A DNA stretch of 34,698 nucleotides from an uncultured Collinsella sp. (GCA_958445895.1 CAUCTV010000012.1:1-34698); one strand, 5' to 3'; numbered from the stretch's first letter, positions 1 to 8,070 are shown. Translations and numbers: made by a program. The notes: generated from the sequence alone by a model not told the origin.

Positions 1-314
1 TCTTCGCCTTCCTGTCCGAGACCTTTGGCTTTTGCGGTTCCTTTTTGCTCCTGTGCCTCTACGTGCTGCTGATCTTTTCGACGATTCGCGTCGCCTTTAA
101 GTGCGAGTCGCTGTTTTTGCGTCTTTCGTGTGTGGGCATCGTTGGCATGTGGGCGTTCCAGACTTTCGAAAACATCGGCATGTGCATCGGCATGATGCCG
201 ATTACCGGTATTCCGCTACCGTTTATTAGCTTCGGTTCGTCTTCGATGATGATTCAGCTGCTGACGGTGGGTATCGTACAATCCATATGGCGGCATCGTT
301 CGGGCGCCGCGTAA
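1..314 (+). CDS. rodA: RodA/FtsW-family (SEDS) peptidoglycan polymerase, C-terminal part
   Basis: The 5' end lies outside the window. The open frame begins at base 3 and encodes the last 103 residues. SEDS proteins are multi-pass membrane glycosyltransferases that polymerise peptidoglycan from lipid II, RodA for cell elongation and FtsW for division. The fragment shows the family's C-terminal signature: an FLSETFG segment, then a run containing NIGM...MPITGIPLPFISFGSSSM, followed by a last hydrophobic helix. 'MPITGIPLPF' after 'NIGM' fits RodA better than FtsW. A RodA role also fits the following gene order (radical-SAM pair, rplU, rpmA), which matches the mre/rod locus of many Gram-positive bacteria. 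The stop is TAA at 312-314 and the next gene starts 18 bases later, so they are probably co-transcribed. RodA versus FtsW cannot be settled from the fragment alone. Confidence 0.88.
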   Translation, partial: FAFLSETFGFCGSFLLLCLYVLLIFSTIRVAFKCESLFLRLSCVGIVGMWAFQTFENIGMCIGMMPITGIPLPFISFGSSSMMIQLLTVGIVQSIWRHRSGAA

Positions 315-332
315 CCGCTGGAGGGGTTTGCT

Positions 333-1262
333 ATGAAAATTCCCGTAGATAAGCTGACCCGCGCTTTTAAGATGGGCGCGTCCGTTAAGAAGGATTCCGA
401 TACGCCGGTGCGCGTCTCGGTCTATCTGGATTCGTCCGCCTCGCGCTTTCTGGCCGAGACGGTGCGTGACGCCTTTGTGCCGCAGACGACCTCGGGCATT
501 GTGCGCGTCGAGCGTCTGCGGGAGGAGCGAATTGCTCCAAAGACCGATACCGATGTGGTGCTGGTGCTCTCGTGTGGTTCCGACCGCTTGGAGAGTGCCG
601 TGCAGGAGCTCGTGATCGCCGGCGCGCCCGTGTGCGTGCTTGCCGAGTCTGCTGTGGAGGTGCCGTTTATCGAGGAGTCCACGCCCATGCTCGGCGTGGT
701 AGCGGCAATCGATAAGACGTATCTGCTCGAGACGCTTGCCCGCTGGATTCTCGATCGCACCGACAAGGAAACGGCTTTTGCGGCGAACTTTGCCTTCATG
801 CGCATCGCGGCGGCCAACCGTATCATCACCTCGTGCGCGCTCACCAATATGGCGACCGGTGCGCTGGTGTTTTTGCCGGGCGCCGATTATCCCGTTATGG
901 CGCTGGCGCAGGTGGGCATGCTCTTTGAGCTCGCTGCCGTCTTTGGACGCGGCATTAAGCCCGAGCGCGGCTACGAGGTCGCGGGCGTGCTTGCCGGCGG
1001 TCTTGTGATCCGCGCGGTCACCCGCGCGCTCGTCAAGCAGACGCCGCATATTGGGTTTGCCGTCAAGGCGCTCACTGCTGCCGCGGGCACCTATGGCATG
1101 GGCCGTGCGCTCGTTTCGCTCTACGAGCGCGATGTCGACTACAGCCGTGCCAACGAGGTGGTCACTGCCACGTTCTCCCGCGTTCGCGATCTGGTGACCA
1201 CGGTCGTGGGCGCTACCCGTCCTATGGCGTCCTATCAGGACGCATCAGATCTCGCTGCTTAG
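333..1262 (+). CDS. Conserved hypothetical protein with hydrophobic C-terminal domain (DUF697-like)
   Basis: I do not recognise a named gene. The 309-residue product starts at ATG 333 behind GGAGGGG. Residues about 25-125 alternate short hydrophobic strands with helices (for example VRVSVYL and DVVLVLSCG) and could form a small alpha/beta fold, but no P-loop or other nucleotide-binding motif is visible. Residues about 155-260 are Ala/Gly/Val-rich and hydrophobic, containing 'ALTNMATGALVFLPGADYP' and later glycine-rich helices. This resembles the DUF697 membrane-associated domain that often follows GTPase domains. It lies between rodA and the radical-SAM pair with small gaps, suggesting one operon. 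A membrane-associated role connected with the envelope is only a guess from context. Confidence 0.75.
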   Translation: MKIPVDKLTRAFKMGASVKKDSDTPVRVSVYLDSSASRFLAETVRDAFVPQTTSGIVRVERLREERIAPKTDTDVVLVLSCGSDRLESAVQELVIAGAPVCVLAESAVEVPFIEESTPMLGVVAAIDKTYLLETLARWILDRTDKETAFAANFAFMRIAAANRIITSCALTNMATGALVFLPGADYPVMALAQVGMLFELAAVFGRGIKPERGYEVAGVLAGGLVIRAVTRALVKQTPHIGFAVKALTAAAGTYGMGRALVSLYERDVDYSRANEVVTATFSRVRDLVTTVVGATRPMASYQDASDLAA

Positions 1263-1272
1263 GGGTTTTCCG

Positions 1273-3150
1273 TTGCGCGTTGCATACCAAGACTGTTTTC
1301 ATTTAATTGAGCCGTTGCTCGCCAAGGTCGAGAAGCCGAGTCGCTATATCGATCACGAGTGGGGCACGCTTTTCAAGGCCGATGCCGATTACCGTTGTTG
1401 TCTGATCTATCCGGACGTATACGAGGTCGGTCTGCCCAACCAGGGTATCGCCATCCTCTACAACATCCTTAACCAGGCCGAGGGCATCTCCTGCGAGCGC
1501 GGCTATGTGCCGTGGCCCGATATGGGCGACGCCATGCGCGAGGCGGGTATTCCGCTGCTATCGCTCGAGGGTGCAGCGCCGGTCGCTTCGTTTGATATCG
1601 TCGGTCTGCATGTGCCGCACGAGATGGCGGTGACGAACTTCCTCGAGGCTTTGGACCTCGCTGGCATTCCGCTGTTAGCGGCCGACCGAGGTGAAGACGA
1701 CCCAATCATCATCGCCGGCGGTCCCTCGGTGTACAACCCCGAGCCGTACGCGGCCTTCTTCGATGCCATCCTCATCGGTGAGGGCGAGGAATCGCTGCTC
1801 GAGACCTGCCAGCTGCATCGCCGCCTGCGTGACGAAGGGGTCCCGCGCGCGCAGATTGTCGAGCAGCTTGCATCCATTGCCGGCAACTACGTGCCGTCGC
1901 TCTATGAGGTTCGTCACGACGAGCCCTGCTCGCCGCATGGCTACACCGTGCCGCGTGAGGGCAAGGATGCGCCGACCGTGGTCTACAAGCGCGTCGTCGA
2001 GGATTTCGGCGCCACGAATCCGCTGTCGCAGTCGTGCGTGCCCTATGCACAGCTGGTTCACGACCGCCTGTCTATCGAGATCCTGCGCGGCTGCGCCCGC
2101 GGCTGTCGTTTTTGCCAGGCCGGCATGACGTATCGCCCGGTGCGCGAGCGCTCGGCCGACCAGATCGTCTCGTCGGTGATTCAGGGTCTGGAAAAGACCG
2201 GCTATGACGAGGTGTCGCTGACCTCGCTTTCCACGACCGACCACTCCTGCATTCGCGACGTGCTCGGCAGGCTCAACCGTCGCCTGGAGGATACGGGTAT
2301 ACGCGTGTCTATTCCGTCGCAGCGCCTGGATTCGTTTGGCGTGGATATGGCCGAGTCGGTCGCCGGCGAAAAGAAGGGCGGCCTGACGTTCGCGCCCGAG
2401 GCCGGCAGCCAGCGCATGCGCGACATCATTAACAAGAACGTGACCGAGGAGGACCTGGACCGTGCGGCCAAGGCGGCCTTCGAGGCCGGCTGGAACCGCA
2501 TGAAGCTCTACTTTATGATGGGCCTTCCCGGCGAGCGCGATGAGGACATCGTGGCCATCGCCAATCTGGCCGATCACGTGCTGGAGCTCGGTCGTTCCGT
2601 GGTGCCCAAGGCTCGTCGCGGCTCGATCTCGGTGTCCATCTCGGTTTCGGTCTTTATCCCCAAGGCTGCCACGCCGTTCCAGTGGTGCCCGCAGCTCGAC
2701 TACGACGACGTCAAGCGTCGCCAGAAGTTGCTTATCACGAGCGTTCGCAACCGTGCCGTCCGCGTGCATTACCACGATGCCGAGACCTCGCTCATCGAGG
2801 CCGCGCTTTCCCGCGCCGGTCGTGACATGACGCCCGTCATCATCGATGCTTGGCGCTCGGGCTCTCGCTTTGACGCCTGGGTAGAGCATTTCTCGCTCGA
2901 TAACTGGAAGGAAGCTGCTGCCAAAAACGGCATCGACCTCAATGAGCTCGTGCACCTGCCCTACGAGTTGGACTGGCGCCTGCCGTGGGAGCACGTGAGC
3001 CCCGGCTGCACGCGCGGCTTCCTCGAGCGCGAGTACCGTCGCTCGCTCGAGGGCGTCACGACTCCCGACTGTACCCGCACGTCGTGCACCGGCTGCGGGA
3101 TCTGCCCCACGCTCCACGCCAAGAATGTATTGATGGGTGATCGCGCATGA
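1273..3150 (+). CDS. B12-binding-domain radical SAM protein, TIGR03960 type
   Basis: The 625-residue product is a radical SAM enzyme with an N-terminal domain of the cobalamin-binding type. The radical SAM cluster motif CxxxCxxC is at C274, C278 and C281 (RGCARGCRFC), followed by motifs typical of this fold such as 'SLSTTDHS', 'LTFAPEAGSQRMR' and 'LYFMMGLPGE'. Near the C-terminus a second cysteine group, C-x4-C-x2-C-x2-C ('CTRTSCTGCGIC'), may bind another Fe-S cluster. The start is TTG at 1273, about 8 bases after the AGGGG at the end of the upstream gene. The family occurs widely next to a TIGR03936/DUF2344 partner and upstream of rplU, as here. The two genes overlap by 4 bases (ATGA), which points to translational coupling. 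The substrate is unknown to me. Confidence 0.92.
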   Translation: MRVAYQDCFHLIEPLLAKVEKPSRYIDHEWGTLFKADADYRCCLIYPDVYEVGLPNQGIAILYNILNQAEGISCERGYVPWPDMGDAMREAGIPLLSLEGAAPVASFDIVGLHVPHEMAVTNFLEALDLAGIPLLAADRGEDDPIIIAGGPSVYNPEPYAAFFDAILIGEGEESLLETCQLHRRLRDEGVPRAQIVEQLASIAGNYVPSLYEVRHDEPCSPHGYTVPREGKDAPTVVYKRVVEDFGATNPLSQSCVPYAQLVHDRLSIEILRGCARGCRFCQAGMTYRPVRERSADQIVSSVIQGLEKTGYDEVSLTSLSTTDHSCIRDVLGRLNRRLEDTGIRVSIPSQRLDSFGVDMAESVAGEKKGGLTFAPEAGSQRMRDIINKNVTEEDLDRAAKAAFEAGWNRMKLYFMMGLPGERDEDIVAIANLADHVLELGRSVVPKARRGSISVSISVSVFIPKAATPFQWCPQLDYDDVKRRQKLLITSVRNRAVRVHYHDAETSLIEAALSRAGRDMTPVIIDAWRSGSRFDAWVEHFSLDNWKEAAAKNGIDLNELVHLPYELDWRLPWEHVSPGCTRGFLEREYRRSLEGVTTPDCTRTSCTGCGICPTLHAKNVLMGDRA

Positions 3151-3959
3151 GTGAGCGCCTGACCGACAACCCCTCGCTCTTTAGGCTTCGTGTTCGCTAT
3201 GGCAAGCGCGATCGCCTTAAGTACCTGGGCCATCTCGAAGTAATCCATACCATTGAGCGCATCGTGCGCCGTGCGGGACTTCCCTATGCCGTCACGCAGG
3301 GCTTCTCTCCGCACATGCGCGTGGGCTTCTCTTCGGCGCTGCCGGTGGGTACGTCGTCGACCTGCGAGTGGTATGACCTGTTTATGACCGAGTTCGTGGC
3401 GCACGACGAGGCATTTGGGCGCCTGGCTGCGGCGTCTCCGGCCGATCTGGCGCCCATCGAGGCGGCGTACATCGACGTGCGCACGCCGGCGTTGACGGCG
3501 CAGCTCACGCGCCTGTCGTATCGCATCGACCTGCACTTGGATCCCGAGGCGCCCGTAAGCGCCGACGAGGTGCGTCGTGCGATCGACACGCTGCGCGCGG
3601 GCCACGGCATCGACTACGCGCGCGGCAAAAAGAGCAAGCGCTTGGATTTGGATCACACGCTCGTGGGCTATGAGCTCACGGCGGGGGAGCGCCCGGACCA
3701 TTTGGTGCTCATGCTCGACACCCATGCCGACAACGAGGGCTCCATGCGTCCGGAAATTTTGCTTTCTGCTGCTGATGTTTTGTTGCAGGGCTTGACCCCG
3801 GGCGTGGATGCACCTATTGTTTCCACCGGTATGCAAGACCTCGTGACCATCTGCTCCTACGATGTCGAGCGTCAGAATCAAGCATGCGAGGACGACGAGG
3901 GCCGACTCGTCAGCCCCATACCTGTGCGAACTTGTGGATTTGCTCCACATACTCGTTGA
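3147..3959 (+). CDS. TIGR03936-family (DUF2344) radical-SAM-associated protein
   Basis: The 270-residue protein begins at ATG 3147, inside the ATGA overlap with the radical SAM gene. Its N-terminal part carries the family hallmark: 'LRVRYGKRDRLKYLGHLEV', then 'ERIVRRAGLPYAVTQGFSPH' and 'GFSSALPVG'. In some bacteria this domain is fused to the C-terminus of the TIGR03960 radical SAM protein, so it is probably an obligate partner, perhaps for substrate binding. No catalytic motif is evident. The stop codon at 3957-3959 lies within the -35 element of the rplU promoter, so the operon ends here. In many Firmicutes an RNase G gene follows before rplU; none is present. Confidence 0.88.
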   Translation: MSERLTDNPSLFRLRVRYGKRDRLKYLGHLEVIHTIERIVRRAGLPYAVTQGFSPHMRVGFSSALPVGTSSTCEWYDLFMTEFVAHDEAFGRLAAASPADLAPIEAAYIDVRTPALTAQLTRLSYRIDLHLDPEAPVSADEVRRAIDTLRAGHGIDYARGKKSKRLDLDHTLVGYELTAGERPDHLVLMLDTHADNEGSMRPEILLSAADVLLQGLTPGVDAPIVSTGMQDLVTICSYDVERQNQACEDDEGRLVSPIPVRTCGFAPHTR

Positions 3960-3984
3960 CGGGGGTATTTTCGCCTGCTACTAT
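3956..3984 (+). promoter_or_regulatory. Promoter of rplU-rpmA
   Basis: TTGACG (3956-3961) and TACTAT (3979-3984) are separated by 17 bases, close to the housekeeping sigma consensus. An overlapping alternative -10 is TATATT at 3982-3987. The -35 overlaps the stop codon of the preceding gene. Predicted transcription starts near 3991, leaving a leader of about 35 bases before rplU. Confidence 0.72.
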
Positions 3985-4026
3985 ATTCGGCTGTTGCACT
4001 AACTGATGCATGAAGGGCAAGTAAAC

Positions 4027-4401
4027 ATGTACGCAATCGTTAACACGGGCGGCAAGCAGTACAAGGTCGCCACCGACGATGTCATCACCGTCGAGAAGAT
4101 CGAGGGCAATGAGGGCGACAAGGTCACCCTGCCGGTTATCTTCCTCAACGATGGTAAGAAGATCGTCACCGATCCCGACAAGCTGGCCAAGGCCAAGGTT
4201 ACCGCTCAGATCGTTGAGCAGTTCAAGGGCGAGAAGCAGCTGGTCTTCAAGTTCCACAAGCGCAAGCGCTATCGTCGTCTGAAGGGTCACCGTCAGCAGC
4301 TCACCAAGCTGAAGATCGTGAAGGTTCAGGCTACCTCCCGCGCCAAGAAGGCTGTCAAGGCAGAGGCTGAGGCTGTTGCCGAGGCTCCCGTCGCCGAGTA
4401 G
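4027..4401 (+). CDS. rplU: 50S ribosomal protein L21
   Basis: L21 binds 23S rRNA in the large subunit, near L20. The 124-residue product starts 'MYAIVNTGGKQYKV', the conserved L21 N-terminus, and contains 'FKFHKRKRYRRLKGHRQ', the basic rRNA-binding part. ATG 4027 is preferred because it begins exactly at the family N-terminus and follows AGGGCAAG; an in-frame ATG at 4006 would add seven unconserved residues. The protein is about 20 residues longer than the usual 103 because of an Ala/Glu/Lys-rich tail (residues 102-124). It is followed by rpmA after a 33-base gap, the usual L21-L27 operon, but without the small cysteine protease gene (prp/ysxB) found between them in Firmicutes. Confidence 0.97.
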   Translation: MYAIVNTGGKQYKVATDDVITVEKIEGNEGDKVTLPVIFLNDGKKIVTDPDKLAKAKVTAQIVEQFKGEKQLVFKFHKRKRYRRLKGHRQQLTKLKIVKVQATSRAKKAVKAEAEAVAEAPVAE

Positions 4402-4434
4402 ATTACACTCGTAACGAAAGAGTAGGTATACACA

Positions 4435-4692
4435 ATGGCACACAAAAAAGGACTCGGTTCCTCCCGTAATGGCCGTGACTCCCGCGGTCAGCGCCTTGGC
4501 ACGAAGCGCTATGCCGGCCAGACGGTAACCACGGGCACGATTCTCGTCCGTCAGCACGGCACGCACATCCACCCGGGTGAGAACGTTGGCCGTGGTAAGG
4601 ACGACACGCTGTTCGCGCTGGTCGACGGTACCGTTGAGTTCCACAAGGGTATCAAGCACAGGGTCAGCGTACGCCCGCTCGCGAACGCGTAA
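4435..4692 (+). CDS. rpmA: 50S ribosomal protein L27
   Basis: L27 lies near the peptidyl-transferase centre, where its N-terminal tail contacts the tRNA ends. The 85-residue product begins MAHKKGLGSSRNGRDS and contains the conserved 'GTHIHPGENVGRGKDDTLFA'. The mature N-terminus is encoded directly, without the roughly nine-residue extension that Firmicutes remove with the Prp protease. This agrees with the absence of a prp gene between rplU and rpmA. The start is ATG 4435, preceded by a weak AAAGAGTAGG ribosome-binding site. An intrinsic terminator follows 25 bases after the stop. Confidence 0.97.
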   Translation: MAHKKGLGSSRNGRDSRGQRLGTKRYAGQTVTTGTILVRQHGTHIHPGENVGRGKDDTLFALVDGTVEFHKGIKHRVSVRPLANA

Positions 4693-4717
4693 TTCACCCT
4701 TCATAGAGCACATATGT

Positions 4718-4761
4718 GGGAGGCACTTGAGTTTTAGGATTCAAGGGTCTCCCTCTTTTTT
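4718..4761 (+). terminator. Intrinsic terminator or attenuator between rpmA and obgE
   Basis: GGGAG (4718-4722) pairs with CTCCC (4749-4753), and CTTGA (4726-4730) with TCAAG (4741-4745). Between them lies a short, partly paired internal section, and the loop is 10 bases. A T-run follows at 4756-4762. It ends directly at the obgE Shine-Dalgarno sequence (TAGGAGG, 4763-4769), leaving no room for a promoter after it, so obgE must rely on read-through or on a promoter further upstream. Confidence 0.75.
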
Positions 4762-4777
4762 GTAGGAGGCGATTCTG

Positions 4778-6244
4778 TTGTCACAGTTCACCGATATCAG
4801 CCGCATTAACGTGTGCGGCGGCGACGGCGGAGCCGGATGCATGTCGTTTAGGCGCGAGGCATTTGTCCCCAAGGGCGGCCCCGATGGCGGCGACGGCGGT
4901 CGTGGCGGCAATGTCGTCATCCAGGCCGATGCTCAGCTGTCTTCGCTGATCGATTACCGCTTTAAGCATCACTTTCGCGCCGAGCGCGGCACGCACGGGC
5001 AGGGTGCCCGTCGTAACGGCAAGAGCGGCGAGGACCTGATTCTCAAGGTCCCTATGGGTACCGTGGTGCGCGAGCTCGATCCCGAGACGCAGACCCCGAT
5101 GTTCGAGATTGCCGACCTGGTGCACGACGGCGAGCGCGTCGTCGTGGCGCCCGGCGGTGCCGGCGGTCTGGGCAACACGCACTTTGTGACGTCGGTGCGT
5201 CGCGCTCCGGCCTTTGCCCAGTTGGGCGAACCGGCCGAGGAGCACTGGATCGAGCTCGAGATGAAGCTTATGGCCGATGCCGCGCTCGTGGGCTTTCCCT
5301 CCGTGGGTAAGTCATCGCTCATCGCGCGCATGAGTGCCGCCCGTCCCAAGATTGCCGACTACCCGTTTACCACGCTCGTGCCGAACCTCGGCATGGTGCG
5401 TGCCGGTGAATATTCTTACGTCGTTGCCGACGTCCCCGGTCTTATCGAAGGCGCGAGCGAGGGTAAGGGCCTGGGTCACCAGTTCCTGCGCCACATTGAG
5501 CGTACGGCCCTGATCATGCACGTCGTCGACATGACGGGTGGTTTTGAGGATCGCGATCCGGTCGAGGATTACCACATCATCAACCGCGAGCTCGAGCAGT
5601 ATGGCGCCGAGCTTTCGGAGCGTCCGCAGATCGTCGTTGCCAACAAGTGCGATGCGCCGGGCACGGCCGACAAGATTGCCGACCTCAAGCGCGCAGCGCT
5701 CGACGATGGACATATGTTCTTTGCCGTGTCTGCCGTGACGGGCGCCGGCCTCAACACGCTGATGCTTGCCGTGGGCGAGCAGGTGGCTAAGCTGCGCGCC
5801 GAGTTGGCTGTCTCGGATGAGCCGGTCGTTCTGCGCGACGATGAGTGGGAGCGCCGTCGCCTGCAGCGTGAGAAGCGTTTCCGCATTGTTCAGGAAGAGC
5901 CCGGTGCCTTCCGCGTGGTCGGTCGTGCCATCGAGCGCATGGTCATCCAGACCGACTGGGAAAACGAGGAAGCCGTCATTTACCTGCAGCATAAGTTTGC
6001 GCGTATGGGTGTTGACGACGCGCTCGAGAAGGCCGGTTGCCGTGCGGGCGACGAGGTCCGCATTTGCCAGCGCGCCTTTGACTTTGAGGGCGCCGAGGAC
6101 TTCTCGGAGTACGAGGAGCTCGAGGATGCTGGCGAGGACGTTGCCGTTGAAGCCATTGACGTGGCCGATGCTGCGGATGAGGGAGTCGAGGTTGTCGATG
6201 CGGCGGATGCCGCGGGCGATGCCGAGACCTCGGAGGGCGAGTAA
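4778..6244 (+). CDS. obgE: GTPase Obg/CgtA, ribosome assembly GTPase
   Basis: Obg is an essential GTPase that binds the 50S subunit during late assembly and links it to ppGpp signalling. The order is a glycine-rich Obg fold (about residues 1-158), a GTPase domain with G1 GFPSVGKSS (172-180), G3 DVPGLIEG (218-225), G4 NKCD (289-292) and G5 SAV (318-320), then an OCT domain (about 355-435). An acidic Glu/Asp/Ala tail covers residues 438-488. The OCT domain is typical of Gram-positive Obg proteins. The start is TTG 4778, eight bases after a strong TAGGAGG; translation begins at 'SQFTDISRINVCGGDGG', the family N-terminus. nadD follows after three bases, so obgE-nadD-yqeK-rsfS looks like one operon. 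Confidence 0.97.
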   Translation: MSQFTDISRINVCGGDGGAGCMSFRREAFVPKGGPDGGDGGRGGNVVIQADAQLSSLIDYRFKHHFRAERGTHGQGARRNGKSGEDLILKVPMGTVVRELDPETQTPMFEIADLVHDGERVVVAPGGAGGLGNTHFVTSVRRAPAFAQLGEPAEEHWIELEMKLMADAALVGFPSVGKSSLIARMSAARPKIADYPFTTLVPNLGMVRAGEYSYVVADVPGLIEGASEGKGLGHQFLRHIERTALIMHVVDMTGGFEDRDPVEDYHIINRELEQYGAELSERPQIVVANKCDAPGTADKIADLKRAALDDGHMFFAVSAVTGAGLNTLMLAVGEQVAKLRAELAVSDEPVVLRDDEWERRRLQREKRFRIVQEEPGAFRVVGRAIERMVIQTDWENEEAVIYLQHKFARMGVDDALEKAGCRAGDEVRICQRAFDFEGAEDFSEYEELEDAGEDVAVEAIDVADAADEGVEVVDAADAAGDAETSEGE

Positions 6245-6247
6245 GCC

Positions 6248-6925
6248 ATGTCGCTGCGCGGTGGAATCGGTCTGCCCGAGCTTCCTCTAGAGGACGGGCA
6301 GGAGTTTAGGCTCGGCATTATGGGTGGCACCTTTGATCCCATCCATTACGGGCACCTGGTGACCGCCGAGCAGGCGCGCGAGTCGCTCGACTTGGACGCT
6401 GTGCTCTTTATGCCGGCGGGCTCTCCTGCCTTTAAGCTTGACAAGCCGGTGACGCCTGCCGAGGACCGTTATGCCATGACGGTCCTCGCCACCGCCGCGA
6501 ACCCGGCCTTTTTGGCGAGCCGGTTCGAGATCGACCGTCCGGGTGTAACCTATACGGCCGATACGCTTCATGCCCTTCGCGACTTTTACCCGTCGCAGGT
6601 AAAGCTCTACTTTATTACGGGCGCCGACGCGATTATCGATATTGTGACTTGGCATGATGCCGAACGAATCGCTGAGCTTGCTACCTTTATTGCGGCGACG
6701 CGACCGGGCTTTGATATCGATACGGCGCGTGCCCGAATCAAAGAGTCGGGGCTGCCGTTCGACGTGCGCTATATTCAGATTCCGGCGCTGGCGATCAGCT
6801 CGACGAACATTCGCAAGCGTGTTGCCCGCGGTATGAGCGTGCGCTATCTTACGAGCGAGTCCGTGCTCGGCTACATTCGCAAACGCAGGCTATATGCCGA
6901 TTTGGGCCAAGAAGATTTTGAGTGA
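6248..6925 (+). CDS. nadD: Nicotinate-nucleotide adenylyltransferase
   Basis: NadD adenylylates nicotinate mononucleotide with ATP to give deamido-NAD in NAD synthesis. The 225-residue protein has the nucleotidyltransferase motif GGTFDPIHYGH (residues 26-36), in which the histidines bind ATP, and the C-terminal ISSTNIR motif (183-189). About 20 residues precede the first strand 'RLGIMGG', a short extension relative to many NadD proteins. The start is ATG 6248, three bases after the obgE stop, with GGAGGGCGAG as a ribosome-binding site inside the end of obgE. nadD followed by yqeK and rsfS is a conserved order in many Gram-positive bacteria. Confidence 0.95.
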   Translation: MSLRGGIGLPELPLEDGQEFRLGIMGGTFDPIHYGHLVTAEQARESLDLDAVLFMPAGSPAFKLDKPVTPAEDRYAMTVLATAANPAFLASRFEIDRPGVTYTADTLHALRDFYPSQVKLYFITGADAIIDIVTWHDAERIAELATFIAATRPGFDIDTARARIKESGLPFDVRYIQIPALAISSTNIRKRVARGMSVRYLTSESVLGYIRKRRLYADLGQEDFE

Positions 6926-6937
6926 TGGGGGTCTACG

Positions 6938-7546
6938 TTGTCGGTAGAGGATCAGTTTGAGGGCGATGAGCGCGCGCTGCTCAAGCGCATTCAAGAGCTG
7001 CTCGATGTTCGCATGAAGGATAAGCGCAAGCGCTATGTGCATTCGCTGGGTGTTGCCGAGACCGCACTTCATCTGGCCGAGGTCTACGGCGTTGACCGCT
7101 TTGATGCCGCTGCCGCCGGCCTGATCCATGACTGGGACAAAGTGCTCTCCGACGACGAGCTGGTCACGCGCGCTCTGCATTACGGCATTAAGATTGCCGG
7201 CTCTCCTTCCGCCGCGACGCCGCTTTTGCATGGCCCTGTTGCCGCCTATGAACTTCCGCAGCTTTTTCCCGAACTGTCGCCGGCCGTTTTCCAGGCTGTC
7301 GACCGTCACACCGTGGGTGACTGCGACATGACGCCGCTCGATATGGTGGTCTTTGTGGCCGATGCCATCGAACCCAACCGCCACGGCGATTATGCCCATG
7401 CGCTGCGCAAGATGGTGGGGAAGTCCTCACTCGACGAGTTGTTCTTCTCCTGTTTTGCGCAGGGTCTGGTCTATGTGATCCAGTCCGGGCGCTATCTTTA
7501 TCCCACGGCTATTTCGATTTACAACCATTACGCCCAGCTGCGCTAG
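6938..7546 (+). CDS. yqeK: YqeK-type HD-domain hydrolase (probable symmetrical diadenosine tetraphosphatase)
   Basis: The 202-residue protein has the HD-superfamily metal-binding pattern: a histidine in 'RYVHSLGV' (H35), the HD pair in 'GLIHDWDK' (H64, D65), and later histidines and an aspartate in 'VDRHTVGDCDMTPLDMVVFVAD'. YqeK proteins hydrolyse Ap4A symmetrically to ADP. It sits between nadD and rsfS, its usual place. TTG 6938 is used because no ATG or GTG lies in frame before the conserved region; the sequence GATGGGGG in front is a modest ribosome-binding site. The gap from nadD is 12 bases. Confidence 0.9.
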   Translation: MSVEDQFEGDERALLKRIQELLDVRMKDKRKRYVHSLGVAETALHLAEVYGVDRFDAAAAGLIHDWDKVLSDDELVTRALHYGIKIAGSPSAATPLLHGPVAAYELPQLFPELSPAVFQAVDRHTVGDCDMTPLDMVVFVADAIEPNRHGDYAHALRKMVGKSSLDELFFSCFAQGLVYVIQSGRYLYPTAISIYNHYAQLR

Positions 7547-7573
7547 CTCGGGCTGACTAGAAAGAGGTATTCC

Positions 7574-8029
7574 ATGGCCGACGAGACCATGACCGACGAG
7601 CAGATTCTTGAAGGTGTGGAGCACAAGAGCTTCGCCGCCACGTCTGACCGCACTGCCGCCTCGCTGTCCGCGAGCGGTGTCGCCGCCGAGGATGTCGCCC
7701 GCGCCGCCGCGCAGGCCGCCTACGACAAGAAGGGCGAGGACGTTCAGGTGCTCGACCTGACCGAGCTTTCCGATGTGTGCGACTACTTTGTGCTCGCCAC
7801 CGGTACCAACAACCGCCAGGTCGATTCGATCGTCGACGAGATCGAGGAGAAGGTCGCCGAGGCTTGCGGCGAGCATCCGTTCTCCATCGAGGGCCGCGAG
7901 CAGAAGACCTGGATGCTCATGGACTACGGTTCGGTTGTCGTCCACGTCTTCACTCCCGAGGCGCGCGACTTCTACCGTCTCGAAAAGCTCTGGGGTGACG
8001 CCCCCCAGCTCCCCCTCAACCTCCTCTAG
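7574..8029 (+). CDS. rsfS: Ribosomal silencing factor RsfS (Iojap/DUF143 family)
   Basis: RsfS binds L14 on the 50S subunit and blocks subunit joining when nutrients are scarce. The family core runs from about residue 40 to 147, with 'KGEDVQVLDLTELSDVCDYF' split by conserved hydrophobic positions, then 'ATGTNNRQVDSI', 'EGREQKTWMLMDYGSVVVHVF' and 'FYRLEKLWGDAP'. At 151 residues it is about 30-40 longer than typical because of an N-terminal Ala/Glu/Asp-rich extension of unknown role. The start is ATG 7574 after AAAGAGG. It is the last gene of the obgE operon, and a strong terminator follows. Confidence 0.95.
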   Translation: MADETMTDEQILEGVEHKSFAATSDRTAASLSASGVAAEDVARAAAQAAYDKKGEDVQVLDLTELSDVCDYFVLATGTNNRQVDSIVDEIEEKVAEACGEHPFSIEGREQKTWMLMDYGSVVVHVFTPEARDFYRLEKLWGDAPQLPLNLL

Positions 8030-8070
8030 TAGCTCATTTGAGACGGGGTTTAGCTACCCTCACGCATATC

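Noticed and set aside
4006..4026. Earlier ATG start for rplU
   Set aside because: It adds seven residues absent from the family and places the real ribosome-binding site inside the coding region.
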